Source: Pseudopyrenochaeta lycopersici
Lineage: Eukaryota > Ascomycota > Dothideomycetes > Pleosporales > Pseudopyrenochaetaceae
Direction of reading: 5' to 3'
Assembly (NCBI GenBank): GCA_003313425.1
Contig: NHZP01000011.1
Span: 992,001-1,056,000, forward strand
Length of the DNA stretch: 64,000 nt
Shown here: piece by piece, positions 33,336-44,864 of the stretch
How the letters are laid out: each line of letters begins with the position of its first letter
How positions within the stretch are numbered: the first letter of the stretch is position 1
Made by a program: the position numbers and the translations under genes
The notes under the pieces: model-generated
Databases searched by the model: none
Told to the model about the DNA's origin: nothing
The model's input: the letters and a program-made list of their open reading frames with translations, nothing else

Positions 33336-34334
33336 AATGGCGTTTCAAGGTCAACAACTAAACAACAAAATTCAGGCCGATGTATGGCAAGCTGAAATGG
33401 AGCAGGGAAAGAATGACGCGACTTAGAGGCAGGGCCCTGGAATATGTACTTGCCGAACCCTCCTACGCAGGAACCATTCAGCCACTCGGTGCGCTACTTG
33501 ATCGTCGTTCATACTGTCCAGTTAAACAAAAGCCTAGGCAGTTGATCTAGTATTTCAACGACCGTTGAAGCAGTGGCTGGTGCGGAGAACAATATCCAAA
33601 CACGATGCTGACAGCTCGCCCCCGCATTGCTACCCCGCCATGACTCGTGATGCACAAGCTCTCCGGACTGTATATCCGATGAGGGCGCTTGCGATATTGA
33701 AAGAGTATGGCTGAATATGATGACACTACCAAATTGTCTAGTATTTGCAAAGGCATATTATGAGAGAAGTGTTATAGCGGATGGGTTGGTGTAGCGAGAT
33801 CTTAGCCTGCGTTCGGATGCACCGAAATTATTCAAAATGAACATGGTCAGCCAGAGACATCTTTCTTGTAGCCGAACACTCCTCGTCAACAACAAATATT
33901 AGCATAATAACACAAATCTAGGATATTTATCTCTCTCTGTATCTTGTGCCATCAGGTCGGTAACCGCAGAAACATTCGCCGACAGGCCACCGTTGTCCGA
34001 GATTGTTCGCTCCGATTCCGACTGCACCGTTGATATTGACTTCCGTCCTCAGCTGAACCTAAGGGAAGACCTCCATTCAAACCATATGTCAGCAAAATCT
34101 CAACATAATTCACGCAGTGTGAATGGAAGTTCTCGCGCAAAAGACGCCCCAAGTAGATAATAGGCATTCCCTGTCCATAATTAACGCTGCGGGAATCTGT
34201 CGGTCTTCACGAGGACCGTTTGCCTCGTCCATGCCTCTGAAATGAAGTTTCTGGTTGTATAAAACAGACGCACATGCTCACCTAGTCTTCTAGTTATCAG
34301 TTCGCTCATTTTACTTATCAATCACCAACCTAAG
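33336..34334. other. Intergenic region with promoter of the hydrolase pseudogene
   Basis: About 1 kb with no gene seen. The right end carries a TATA box (34258-34264) for the broken hydrolase. Confidence 0.5.
34258..34264 (+). promoter_or_regulatory. TATA box upstream of the hydrolase pseudogene
   Basis: TATAAAA lies about 70 bp before the ATG at 34335. Its survival suggests that the gene may still be transcribed. Confidence 0.45.
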
Positions 34335-35137
34335 ATGCCTTACCTACAACGCTCGGAAGACCTTAAGCTCTTTTATACGCACCACGGCGATGCTTCGAAC
34401 CTGCCATTCCTGTTGATTCATGGTTGGACATGCGACTCGACAGATTGGTCTTGGACGATTCCAGCTCTGTCCAAAAGTATTATGTTATTGTCTTTGATCT
34501 ACGGGGCCATGGCCCTTCAAGTACTCCAGAAAGCATTACCTACACAATCAAGGACTTCAGCGAAGATGCAGTAGCGCTTCTCCAACATGTAGATATCACC
34601 GAAAACGTCCTTGTTATGGGCCATTCGATGGGCGGTATCGTCGCCTCCACTCTTACTGGTCTATATCCTGAGATCTTTCGAGCGCTTGTATTAATCGATC
34701 CTCCCTACTGGCGCACTAAGGCCTTCTGGGCCGAAATGCTTCATAAATGGGACGAACTCTAGAATGGATTCATCTTTGTAACAATGGCCTTGGGGAACCA
34801 GCTTCCCCTTGAGATGCCGCCATGGATGATGACCTGGATTCGGCTGCGTGCACAAGCTATGGCTGAGCATGTCATTGGAAAAGCCTTGCAGGGAGCTTTT
34901 GGGCCAGATATGTTTGGCCAACAAGAAGCACATACGGAGCTTGTAAAGGGGCGAACAATTCCGCGATTAGGAGTATATATGACGTAGCAGAATGTAGAGA
35001 ACGAGAAAACGCTGGGTATTGGGGAGAAGGATCAAGTCGTGCAACTTGCAGATGCAGGACACTGGCTGCATCACATGAAGCCTGATGAGTTCAATGACAT
35101 CTTGACGAAGTGGCTGGAGAAGATCGAAACTATGTGA
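34335..35137 (+). pseudogene. Broken alpha/beta hydrolase gene: one frameshift and two in-frame stops
   Basis: The first 46 or so codons from the ATG at 34335 encode a normal start of an alpha/beta hydrolase (LLIHGWTCDSTDWSW, with the oxyanion HGW). Near 34470 the coding frame shifts by one base, after which the family sequence continues: VIVFDLRGHG, then the nucleophile elbow VMGHSMGG, then LIDPPYW. A TAG at 34760-34762 and another at 34985-34987 interrupt the same frame, beyond which it resumes up to a TGA at 35135-35137 with the catalytic histidine in DAGHWLHHMKPDEF. No GT-AG intron can remove the frameshift or the stops. The missing base near 34470 could be a sequencing error, but three independent lesions make decay the simpler reading. 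Both TAG codons could come from CAG by C-to-T change. Confidence 0.85.
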
Positions 35138-35379
35138 GGACCGAAATCTCCAAGCGAATGGTTCAAATTGTAGCTTCACACTTCCAAGCGCTAGAAAGTT
35201 GGTTTTCGCATATTCAGACCCTTCACGACCTGTTTTGTTGGCCGTCCTCCCTTTTGTAGTAGTCAACCTTGGGATTGATTGTATCAGGCGAAAAAAGACG
35301 AAAGCTGAGATGAAACTGTGAGACGTCTATTTCAGATATATGATGGGATTGTTTGGCGGATTTTACAGCCACATTCATT

Positions 35380-36341
35380 TTACCATTCAATCACCTTCTC
35401 ATTCTGCCAAAACAAGCCTGTCTGGTCCTTGATGTCCTGAATAGCAAGCAGAACGGGTGTCTGCGCACCCTCATCAGGCGATTTGGTACCATTTCCCTTA
35501 GTCATGTCTGTATTGACATACCCAGGACAACATGCATTGATTAGCACATTGCTTCCCTGATCCTTCTCTGCCCTCGCAAGCGCTCTCGTACCTCCTATCA
35601 GTCCAGCCTTGCTCACTGCATATGCCGCACTTGGAAAACCAGTATCCTTCTCATTGCCTGCCTCGACAGCTGCGGCGAAATCCTTCATGATGCTGGTCAC
35701 ATCATCTTCCGTCTTGGATGAGAGGAACCGGTTGCGAATCTCGTCAGAGTACTTGTTGAGTTTTCCGGACATACTAGCAACATTCACCAGGCGGCCATTA
35801 GGCTTGAGGAGGGGAAGAAAGGTGTGACATGCTTCCAAAGTGCTGTAATAGTTGCAGCCCAGAGTACTCTTGACGACATTAGCGTCTAAAAACGGGTTAA
35901 TAGATTGCCAGTACTGTTTAGTAAGAGGTGCTCACCAAAGCCGTTCAGCGCGATACCGGCATTATTGATTACAAAATCAATGCCACCGCCATGCGCCTGT
36001 TTCAAATTTTCCGCAAAAGTTTTTATGCTATTGCTGTCCGTAATGTCCAAAGGATGGAACTTGATATCAGCATGCCCTCCATCTGCTTTCAAAACTTTCG
36101 CTTTCTTTAATTGCGCATCCTGTTCCAGATCCTTGACAGCAGCTTCGCCTCTGTCTTTGTCGCGAGCCGTTAGGTAAATCAGTAAGGGCCCGTTATTGAG
36201 CGGTGATTTGGGATACTGTAGCGCGAGCTGACGGACTATGGCGAAGCCAATGCCCTATGGGTATCAATATGTGTCGCTTCCACGGGACGAAATACATACT
36301 TTGTTCGCGCCAGTGACGACTCCCACTCTGCCGTACGACAT
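35380..36341 (-). CDS. Carbonyl reductase-type short-chain dehydrogenase (CBR1-like)
   Basis: Spliced model: exons 36341-36300, 36254-35936 and 35885-35380, 288 residues; introns of 45 and 50 nt. The first junction rebuilds the cofactor loop VTGANKGIGFAIV, which is the carbonyl reductase variant of the SDR glycine motif. Further: NNAG, the serine in VNVASMSG, and the catalytic YAVSK. An insertion between Ser and Tyr ([20 protein letters not shown]) is typical of animal and fungal CBR1-like enzymes, which reduce quinones, aldehydes and ketones with NADPH as monomers. The C-terminus ([12 protein letters not shown]) also fits the family. Cytosolic by prediction. It faces the hydrolase pseudogene end to end, 243 bp apart. 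Confidence 0.92.
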
Positions 36342-37052
36342 TTACAAATAAAATATGTTTTTGTGCAAAAGTTGGTTAAAGAATATTGTGAACTGGTTTC
36401 TAGGAGAACTCACAAAGCTCAATTCTTAATTACTCATCAAGGGAATGGAATTCGGCGTTAAGCGTCGCGAATGCCCATACGTCACTAATCGCGACCCTCG
36501 GTAAGAATGCCAAAAACGGCTAACACTGCCGCGGCCACCATTTTGAGTGTTCACGTCAGAGGGCGTGGGAATCGTTGTCGTAAGAGTATGTTGATGTTGA
36601 GTTCTATACAACAAAGTAGACGTCATCCAAGCATGTCAACCAACGCCAGGAAATTGCATGGCTGGAGCAATTTCCAGGTTCCACAACGCCCAAACACATC
36701 GAAACTGGAACAGCTCCTTTAAAGCCAAATGATCCTAGAGTTATAGACAGAGAGTACTGTTAACATCACGATAATTGATTCTAATCCCAATGATCATGTT
36801 CGAGTTGGTTGATGAAGCGCGAGGAGGGATCGAAAGTGGGGAAGACAGGCATTCGCTACGCCTTGGTCCATTGTTGGACCAGCAGGGAAATGATGAATAT
36901 GAATGGTCAGAATGCGAGTCTGACCATCTACAAACTCCTAGGCAGTTCCTTTTTATTTTGGATCTAATACCTTTGTCTCGTGTTCTTGCGAGTATGTCAT
37001 TTGCTTATTTACATTTACGGCGTTCACTATCCATTTTGAACCTAATAGCTGC
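36342..37052. other. Intergenic region, no gene seen
   Basis: About 710 bp. A 93-codon frame at 36775-37056 shows no motif and overlaps the end of the next gene. Confidence 0.5.
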
Positions 37053-37660
37053 CTAGCAAAGACAAGGTAGATGTATGGTCTGGTAGTTACTGCAAGTCTT
37101 GCCGCTCGGGGTATCACTTCCAGTCTGTAGAAACAAATCGTAGTACGTCGCGTCACTTGACTTACAAACGAGGAAGTTGAGCTCTGTAATTTTTGATTAT
37201 GTTAGTTTTAGATTGTGTTACTTGAAGTGATTTTGACTCACGTCTTCCATAGCTACTGCTTTGGACAGTAATGATTGTGTCACCTTCCAATCCCCAGGCT
37301 GTGGTACTACCCGTTGCGCCCCAGACTAGCGGCTTGTAGCTTGTGCTCGCTGTCGCAATGTTCAAGTACTGGCCTGTCTTCTTTGATTGGATTGTGCCTC
37401 CAATTGTGAACTCATCGGCTGCGCTCTCGGGACCCAGTACGGGAATGGACGCTGCGATAATCAGAATGAGAGATGGATAAGGATATGTGAGTATAAAGTC
37501 GTGACATACCATTCTTTGAGTTTGCCTGGAGATAGAGATGGTAAATCGGATCGCGCACACCGCGAATCCTGCCCACAGTTGCAGCAGCAGCACTATTCTC
37601 TACTGGTGCTGCTACGACAAGTTGAAGCAGAAGTACGATAGGAGAAAGAGTCGTCAACAT
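37053..37660 (-). CDS. Small secreted protein with C-terminal cysteine cluster
   Basis: Spliced model: exons 37660-37510, 37451-37242 and 37183-37053, 163 residues; introns of 58 nt each. Signal peptide MLTTLSPIVLLLQLVVAAP. The mature part has a beta-rich look (SKKTGQYLNIAT, AWGLEGDTIITVQSSSYG) and four cysteines, all near the end: NFLVCKSS, GKTC and the terminal PCLC. The third exon completes the pattern LFLQTGSDTPSGKTC, which recurs in secreted proteins of related fungi as far as I recall, with no known role. The intron 2 acceptor has an adjacent alternative that would break frame, so the model is well constrained. Confidence 0.8.
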
Positions 37661-38176
37661 GATGCCGTCAGCGAGTTGGGTGTTAAGGTGTGCTGTAAAG
37701 GCGACGTTTTTGAAAGCGGAACATCAAAAATAATGATTTCTGAGGTGGATCTCATAATATGGTTCTTACGCAAGTTGGTCCTTGAGCGCAATCTAGCAAA
37801 TGAATGATGATCGAGTCATGTGTTGAAGTTTGTTCCGGCGGATATTGTGAATCCTGGCTATAATCATGTACCCCAGATTAAAATTTGACATAAATTAATG
37901 AGGCACGCAGGGGCTTCTTAAAACTATGTTGAACGGCTTGAATGTTCTTAGTGGATGCTATTATTCTCTACTTGTCTTGAGAGAGAGCCAAAACGAAACA
38001 GATTTAAGGATATGAAATGCATCATGAGCAAATACCGTACATGCAACGGTCATAGCCACCCTGCACGTGAAACTTGAAGATATTGAGCTTTACATCTTTG
38101 ACTACGCTAAGAGTGGGAAGCTTCCTTCCTACTTCTAGGTGCAGTGAGGGATTGGAGTATACTGGTTCTTTCCTCT
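37661..38176. other. Intergenic region, no gene seen
   Basis: About 515 bp between the secreted-protein start and the 3' end of the SNF2 gene. Nothing recognisable. Confidence 0.5.
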
Positions 38177-41100
38177 TCAGCCTGTACCGAAGATGCTGGG
38201 TACCGCTCCTTTAGTGCTTCCGATCTCTGCTCGCGAATGCAAAGGCAGATTCAACGGTGAACTCTGTCCACCCACGGAGTTCACAATAATGTTGCTGACA
38301 TCATTTTTAGCCTTGAACTTCTTCGAGCTCTTGAGTGTGGTCGTCTTAGTCTTGCGCTTTTCCGTTGTTCTTGTGTCCGTAGAGCCATAACGGTGATATT
38401 TGTGTCTATTCGGTCGACCAAAGATTTGCTGTGGCGTCTTCAAAAGTGCAAAACTGGTCAAGCCCTCAGCACCTCCCGGATCCACAGGTAAAACTTGCGC
38501 GTTTTGAATGATCTGGATGATACCTTCGTCATCTTCCAGCTCCTTAGCCTCCACATGCTGGCTACGTGACATTTTCTTTGCGCGATTGAAGATCGAATGC
38601 TCAATTGTGTCCTCAAGAACCAAGGTCTCAACAAGGACTTCACGTGTCTGACCTATCCTATGTGCTCGCTTGATTGCTTGTGCCTCAATATCCGGACGAT
38701 TGATTGGGTTCACAATCAGGACGACACTGGCAGCATTCAGATTGAGGCCAAGAGCACCACAGGCGACGTCGATCAGAAGAACGCGAACTTCTGGGTCTTC
38801 GTTGAAGAGTTTCACATATTCCGACCTTCTCGTGTTGTCTAGTGTTCTAGCATAGATACGGTGATTAACATACAGCATCTCAAGACACTGCGCAATATAA
38901 AATGCTGCGTTATCACCGTCGTAAAAGATGATAATCTTTTCAGTAGCTTGGTGCTGTAAGACTTTGTCGAGCAAGTATGTAAGTTTTGCTGAAGTTGTGC
39001 CAATCACGCGCGTGCTGCGAAGTGGTGAGTTCGCAGCCAGGTCTGCAGTTTCATCGGCTAAGTTAAGCTTGCGCTTCTTGGGGCGCACAGGTGATGCCGG
39101 AGTAGCTGAGCTTTGAGAAGTATTTGGAATTTCGATATTTTCAAACTTCTGAGGGGATGGCTTGTTTACGACAGCTGATGCCCGACGGCTCGTTAGAGGC
39201 TGTTGACCACCAACACAGGATGATGGTATGCCAGTCTTCGTTAGCTGTGGATCGGTATGATTCTTATCCTTACTTTCGTCAGTCTCATCTTCAGCTTCTG
39301 CCATCGCAATGACTCTGGCTTTTGTGGCCTCGCCAACCAACGTGAGACCATCGGCCGGGTTTTGCGAGACAATGTTGCTATCAACATGTAGTTGCCCATC
39401 GAGTAGTTGTGTGATACCAATCATAGTTGGTTTTGCCGGATATGCAAAAGCAAACGACTCCTCAGATTCAGCTGGCCAATTCTCAACTGCCAGGCCCACT
39501 TCATGAGCTTTACTTAGCGATTTCCAGCTTTCCGATGTTACTAATTGAGAGACGATTTGGCTACTCTCCAAGAGCAACTGTGCGTCCTCGAGCGAACACT
39601 TCTTATCATCCTTAAGAAGATACTTGCTGCTAGTCTCAAGAGTACTGATTACATCCGTGAGACGGAAACCAGTCCATGTGAAATTGGACTGACGCAAATT
39701 CCTAATGAGACTGTGACGAGCTTTAAGGCTATTCTTGTGGAACAGATAATCAACGTCAGTCCGTTCACTAGTGATAGCGTTCGCCCGCAGAACCTGGATG
39801 AACAAGTTTGCTGTCATCTTGTCGAACCAGCATGGCTTTAAATATACCACGCGATGTCGCATAGGTGGCAAGACAATGTCCTTGTCAACGTCTTCGGGTC
39901 GTGTCTTGATGACCAAGCCTTCTAGAGTTCGAAGAAAGCACGATGAGAATCCAGAGAAAGTCTTGCGATACTGATGTTCATGCCGGTAAATGTACTCTTC
40001 CCAATCAAGTTTGCCTTCGGTACTGCTATCGCACCATGGGCGCACCATCAGAAAGTTGGATGCTAGCGAGCCTAAAGCTTTAGCGGCCTTGCTAGTCTCT
40101 TGGTCCAGAACGAAGTGCTTTCTCTGCTCGATGGCTGATTCTCGAAGAGCAATCGAATCCGCTTGGTTGGTGTCCAGAGTGGACATATCGACCTCAACAC
40201 CCACCAAATTTTTGGCCGGCGCTATTAACCTTAGTGAAGGTACCTAGAATGCATTCCCGAAACTTACTGCCAGATACAACCCAACGTCTCTCTGCTTGAA
40301 TTTGTTTGGCGACCAGTACTGCGTTGGATACAGAGGACGAAAAGCTATGGCCTTCATCGATGATGATACGAAGCCAATGCAGCTTCTTCAAGGGAGACTC
40401 GTATACTTTCTCGCTATCGACACAATTACAGTTGGGGATACGTGTCGCTCCAATATAGGGGCAGCTACATGTGCGAGAGACACCAGTGGCTGCGCGTCGT
40501 CCCTGGTCGTCCGATCCGTCTTGAATCTCTTGCTCAAAGCGGTTGCGTGTGAAAAGGACCACGTCGAACTTCATGAGTTCAGTGGGTGCTGGCAGCTCAC
40601 TACTGAACTCTACGGTATCGGCGTCTTGCGGTACTACTTTGCCTTTATTGCCGCGTTTTGGTATGGAGTCCACGACGAGTATCTTCAAGCTACTTGTCAA
40701 TACATGCTTCTTTATTTCTGACTGCCATTGATGAAGCAGATTGCGAGGTACTACAATGATTGTACCAGAACATATCACAAGCTGACGGGGAGGCGGAATT
40801 CTGGTGGCTCTATTCATCCTTGGAAGGTCCGGTGGAATTTCGTAGAAGGGGATGTTTCTCTCCAAAGCATCCTTCAAGCAAGTAAAATCAATATCACTGT
40901 TCGCCTCGGACTGCTCCAGGAAGACTTTTGCAGGAACGGAACGACGTCCTATGATTGAAGCTGCCATATCGGACAATCTCCCAACGCGGCTACGCAAAGG
41001 TGGAGGAGGTTGATATGCAGCAGGTATCTGGGGATAGTGTCCTTTTGTAGCAAGAATGACTGCCAAACAGATGATTGTCTTTCCTAGCCCCATAGTCTCT

Positions 41101-42092
41101 GCTAAAATTCCACCTCGATTAGTCTCGTAATAACGGGGCTCCTGCAGGAAAGACCCGTCGCGGGCACCAAAGTAGAATTTCTCTCCATTTGGTGACGATC
41201 GGACCTCCAGTCTTGGATCGAGATGCAACTGAGGGGCAGCTTCTCTTTGTATCATCAGGCTAGCGGATCGCGCTTGATACGGGTACAATCTTGTCTTTAG
41301 TCCTGTCAGTGGCTGCTCGCCGTATTCTTCCCATTCTGAATAGGCAGCAGACTTGAGAAGATCATGCACCGCGGCTCTCGTATAGCGACTCTTGATTATA
41401 TCCGGATTCGGCGCAGGTGAGGGTAATTTGTTGAACAGATAGTAGAGTGAAACATTTTGTTCACTGGCCCAAGGATCAAAATGACAAGTCACCACATTTG
41501 AATCATCACCGTTCCAAGCATTTAATGATATGTCCACTTGCTGAAGGAGAAGCCGCAATGACGCTTTCAAATTTTTGCTGTTGCGATCGATGAAGCGCCG
41601 ACCCCAGTCTTCAGGTAGTAAATATACTCGAACAAGGCTACAAGTCCTCAGAGCATCGGAGGCTGGTTGATAATGGAAGAGCCGAATCCAGCGTGCGTCG
41701 AGGAGTTTTGAAGCTTCATTGCCAAGGATAAGTTTGATTTCGTCCGGAAGATCAGAATGTAGTAACTCGATCCAATCCGGCCCATATCTCGATCCATGTG
41801 TAATGGAAAATGAGCGGTCGAAATGGAGGCAACCGAGCGCTATGTAGTGGTTTAAGTCCCCGAAGCTATTCTCTGTGAGATGTGTCGATGATGATGCAGC
41901 CGTCAACGGCGTAGACGCCGCAGTTGCCGCCTGAACATTCATTTGCGACACTGAAGATGAAAATTCATCATCGCTCCGATCAGCCATTTGCGCGTCAACT
42001 GCTGTACGCTCTTGCGATGTTTCCGGTCCTTGATGCGCGGTGAAGGTGGCGTGCCACGAGGTTGCCTTGTCTAACAACGCCGATGCGCTCAT
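38177..42092 (-). CDS. SNF2-family DNA-dependent ATPase
   Basis: Spliced model: exons 42092-40268 and 40221-38177, 1,289 residues; one 46-nt intron whose removal restores motif III (WVVSGTPAKN). Helicase motifs in order: I as ETMGLGKT, II as IIDEGH, III as above, then after a long linker the C-terminal lobe with IIIFYDGDNAAFYIAQ, motif V CGALGLNLNAASVVLI and motif VI QAIKRAHRIGQ. A CxC-x10-CxC cluster (CSCPYIGATRIPNCNC, 40423-40469) sits just before motif II and may bind zinc. No RING finger is seen, which separates it from Rad5-like members. The N-terminal 250 residues and the basic C-terminal tail (KRKTKTTTLKSSKKFKAK) are less conserved. It is likely nuclear and uses ATP to move along DNA; the process (repair, recombination or chromatin) cannot be told. 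Confidence 0.9.
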
Positions 42093-42436
42093 GGTCGACG
42101 TTCATTATCAATCCCAAGCCACAATCTGACTACTTACGAATTGTAAACAACATAAAGAAGACTAGTAGAATCAGAGGGTGGTTCCTCTCATTAGGAGGCA
42201 GGCTGGATGGCGAAGGCAACTGCCAAGCCCGCAGAATCCGTTTGGATTTAGCGTCCCACTAGTGGAGATGGTAAGAGGAAGAGCGACGAGTTCACGAAAT
42301 GGTACGTCCAATTGTAAATCAGATAATGATCAATAATAAAGGCTGCCATAGGGCTCAGCTTCGTTTTGTCGCTAAAAATTTAGATCTATGATCCCAAAAC
42401 GCCATGCTTAAATAAACCCTCAGCCTGTAGAGCATA
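42093..42436. other. Short intergenic region
   Basis: About 340 bp holding the SNF2 gene promoter and the ARG8 terminator. No element recognised. Confidence 0.5.
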
Positions 42437-43995
42437 CTATCGCATCTCCTGTTGGCCCTTGGTACCTTCCACCTCCTCTCCTTTGACCCAGACACTTTCC
42501 ATTGCCTGTCCCAAGATTCGCATACCCTCTTCAATCTCTGCTTCGGTTATGGTAAGCGGCGGCACAAATCTCAGAGTGTTTGTACCACAAGTGATGACGA
42601 GAAGACCCCTCTCGCGTGCGGCAGTAACAACAGGTGTGGGATCCGTGTCTAACTGGAGGCCCAGAATCAGCCCTTTACCCCTGACCTCCTTGATATGACT
42701 TGAAAATCGCTCTCGTAATGTATTAAAGTGTAGGCGGAATGCTTGCTCTTTAGCTGGTATTGAGTCAAGAATCTCTGGCGATGAAAGCCGTGAAAGGATA
42801 TAGGAGGCTACACGAGAGCCGAGCGGGTTACCACCAAACGTGGTGCCATGATCACCGGTCTTGATGTGGTCGCATACAAAGTCGTTGACAATGGTGGCGC
42901 CAATTGGGAAGCCGTTTCCGAGTGCTTTAGCTGTCGTTACAATATCAGGATGGCACTCCTTCGCGTACCCTCCGTGTGCCCAGAAAGTACCTGTCCTGCC
43001 AAGACCACACTGGATTTCATCAAAAATCAAAACGGCACCAACTTCAGTGCAGCGCTTTCGGAGAGCGAGTAAAAACTCAGGTGTTGCAACGTTTACACCC
43101 CCCTCTCCTTGTATGGGTTCGACAATGACACCGCAAGTCTCTTCCGTCACCAAGTCTTTAATAGCATCTACGTTATTGAACGTTCCGTACTTGAACCCGG
43201 GCACCATCGGTGAGAATGGCAGCTGGTACTTGGGGTTTGGAGTTGCGCTCAAACTTCCCATCGTCCGGCCATGGAAGGAATTGTGGAATGAGACGAATTC
43301 ATGCTTGTCTTTGTTCGGTGATATCGACTTTCCGACCTTGCGGGCAAACTTGATTGCAGCCTCGTTGGCTTCGGAGCCGCTGTTGCAGATGAATGTGCGG
43401 CTTGCGCTGGCAAATCCTCCAGTCGCATGCGTGAGCTGAATGAGCTGCTTCGAGAGGAGGCCAGTATGTGGATTATGGTACAGGTTAGAGGTATGCATGA
43501 GCTGCTTGGCCTGCATGGATGTCAGATTGGGTTCGTCCTCTCCACGTGCTGAGCCGTACCTGTTCGGCAATGACCTGTGCGACGCCAACGTCGCAGTGTC
43601 CTAGTGCATTCACTGCAATACCGGCTGTGAAGTCTAGGTACTTCCTGTTCTCAACATCCCACATGTAACTTCCCTCCCCTTTCTCAAACATAGGCGGAGG
43701 GCGGACATAGGTTGGTACCATGTACGGTAATTGCTGGTTCACGAGGCCGGCGGTTTTTGAGCTTGGGGATGGATCAGGAGTAGGTAGAGATGATTCACGC
43801 TACTTTTTGTAAGTATAAATTTAATCAATTGGCCCAAAGATGTATACTAACGGCTATTGAGTCCTTCACATCTTGTGGTAGGCTGGAGTCCTTCAAGGCC
43901 GCTGAAGCTGCTGAGGCAAAACGAACCGACGAACAACTCATTCGAGGCGCTCGCAATGTGGCGCATACGCGCTTGGAAGAGATTCGAAGAGCCAT
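42437..43995 (-). CDS. ARG8: Acetylornithine aminotransferase, mitochondrial
   Basis: Spliced model: exons 43995-43852, 43799-43560 and 43510-42437, 485 residues; introns of 52 and 49 nt, all phase 0. The first exon was found by splicing and gives a good mitochondrial presequence, basic and free of acidic residues for 35 residues (MALRISSKRVCATLRAPRMS). The enzyme is a class III PLP aminotransferase: CNSGSEANEAAIK, FHNSFHGRTMG, the PLP aspartate in IFDEIQCGLGRTG, and the Schiff-base lysine in TTAKALGNGFPIGA. It converts N-acetylglutamate semialdehyde to N-acetylornithine in arginine synthesis in the mitochondrial matrix. A TGACTC box and a GATA palindrome lie upstream (see those entries), consistent with amino-acid and nitrogen control. 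Confidence 0.96.
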
Positions 43996-44078
43996 TGTAA
44001 GCTACACGCACTTCAAAATCACCAGGAGACAGGTGGAAGGTCTGAATGTGGTATTCGGTATGACTGCTTAATCGACGG

Positions 44079-44084
44079 TGACTC
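44079..44084 (-). promoter_or_regulatory. Gcn4/CpcA-type box in the ARG8 promoter
   Basis: TGACTC on the plus strand (GAGTCA read toward ARG8) lies 84 bp upstream of the ARG8 ATG. In yeast and moulds arginine genes are induced on amino-acid starvation through this element, so position and sequence both fit. Confidence 0.55.
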
Positions 44085-44097
44085 CACAAAATTTGGG

Positions 44098-44113
44098 ATC
44101 TTATCGATAAGAT
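44098..44113. promoter_or_regulatory. 16-bp perfect palindrome with two inverted GATA motifs
   Basis: ATCTTATCGATAAGAT equals its own reverse complement. It contains GATA on each strand (TTATC/GATAA), the target of AreA/Nit2-type nitrogen regulators, and lies about 100 bp upstream of ARG8 and 94 bp upstream of tRNA-Met. Confidence 0.45.
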
Positions 44114-44206
44114 ATGCCCGACGTCGGAGTGCTTGGGAGTGATCGCCTTGGCCGCGTGCTGCTTAGAATATATCTTTTCTAAATTTTGAATAACTCAAAA
44201 TCTTGG

Positions 44207-44312
44207 GTCTCGTTGGTGTAGTTGGTTATCACGTGGGTCTCATAACTACCATACTATGACTACTCCTAGAGTAGAAATCCCAAGGCCGCCAGTTCGAGTC
44301 TGGCACGGGACA
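44207..44312 (+). tRNA. Elongator tRNA-Met (anticodon CAT) with a 32-nt intron
   Basis: Acceptor stem GTCTCGT (44207-44213) pairs with ACGGGAC (44305-44311), with the discriminator A at 44312. The D arm is GTG...CAC; the anticodon loop is CTCATAA with anticodon CAT; the T arm is GCCAG-TTCGAGT-CTGGC. An intron lies at the canonical site one base 3' of the anticodon (about 44245-44276). The U31-U39 mismatch, the CTCATAA loop and the acceptor sequence resemble the elongator rather than the initiator tRNA-Met. T-rich runs at 44340-44355 can serve as RNA polymerase III terminators. Confidence 0.93.
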
Positions 44313-44864
44313 AAACTGTATGCCTCAGGCGCACACCTTTCTTTTTGCCCTTTTTTAAGTGTGGTATCCCCCTTTTTTTTCACATCTTGCTTTTGTTCCA
44401 ACTACAGTATATTGTCAAGCCCCCGCTGAAGACCTGCCCTGTTCCGGAGTCTGCTGGGCTAGAACGGCTTGCGCAACAGACGTCCTAGCACTCATATTTT
44501 GCGCCATGCAAGTTGCGCTGCCTTTGTATCGATTCCAACTGCTTTGCGACATTGGAAAACTTCAGACCAGTCTCTAGGAATTTTGCTAACGTGTGCGGAG
44601 TGGTCCCTATGATGATTCTTCTCTGTGACACAGATAATCTTCATTGTTATTGTTTTGTTTTGTTCCATATTTACAGTCGCGTCTCAAACCTTCCATTCAC
44701 GTGGTTTCGCATATGATCCGCGTATTGGTGGAAGCTATGACGAAACGCATTGATGCGATGACGACCATCACTCCTTATCAAGCTCCGTCTGACATCCCCT
44801 CGGACGTGAGTCCCCACCGGAGCATTACCACATTACTGAACCTGTTGATTTCATTCGGCTCAAA
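44313..44864. other. Region between tRNA-Met and the next gene
   Basis: About 550 bp. T-runs just after the tRNA probably terminate it. No protein gene is seen; the right half is the promoter of the gene at 44865. Confidence 0.5.

Noticed and set aside
24334..36341. Complete secondary-metabolite gene cluster
   Set aside because: No synthase, transporter or cluster regulator is visible; only reported as an oxidoreductase-rich neighbourhood.
44207..44312. Initiator tRNA-Met
   Set aside because: The CTCATAA loop, T arm with TTCGAGT and the acceptor stem resemble the elongator form, and initiator-specific features such as an A1-U72 pair are absent.
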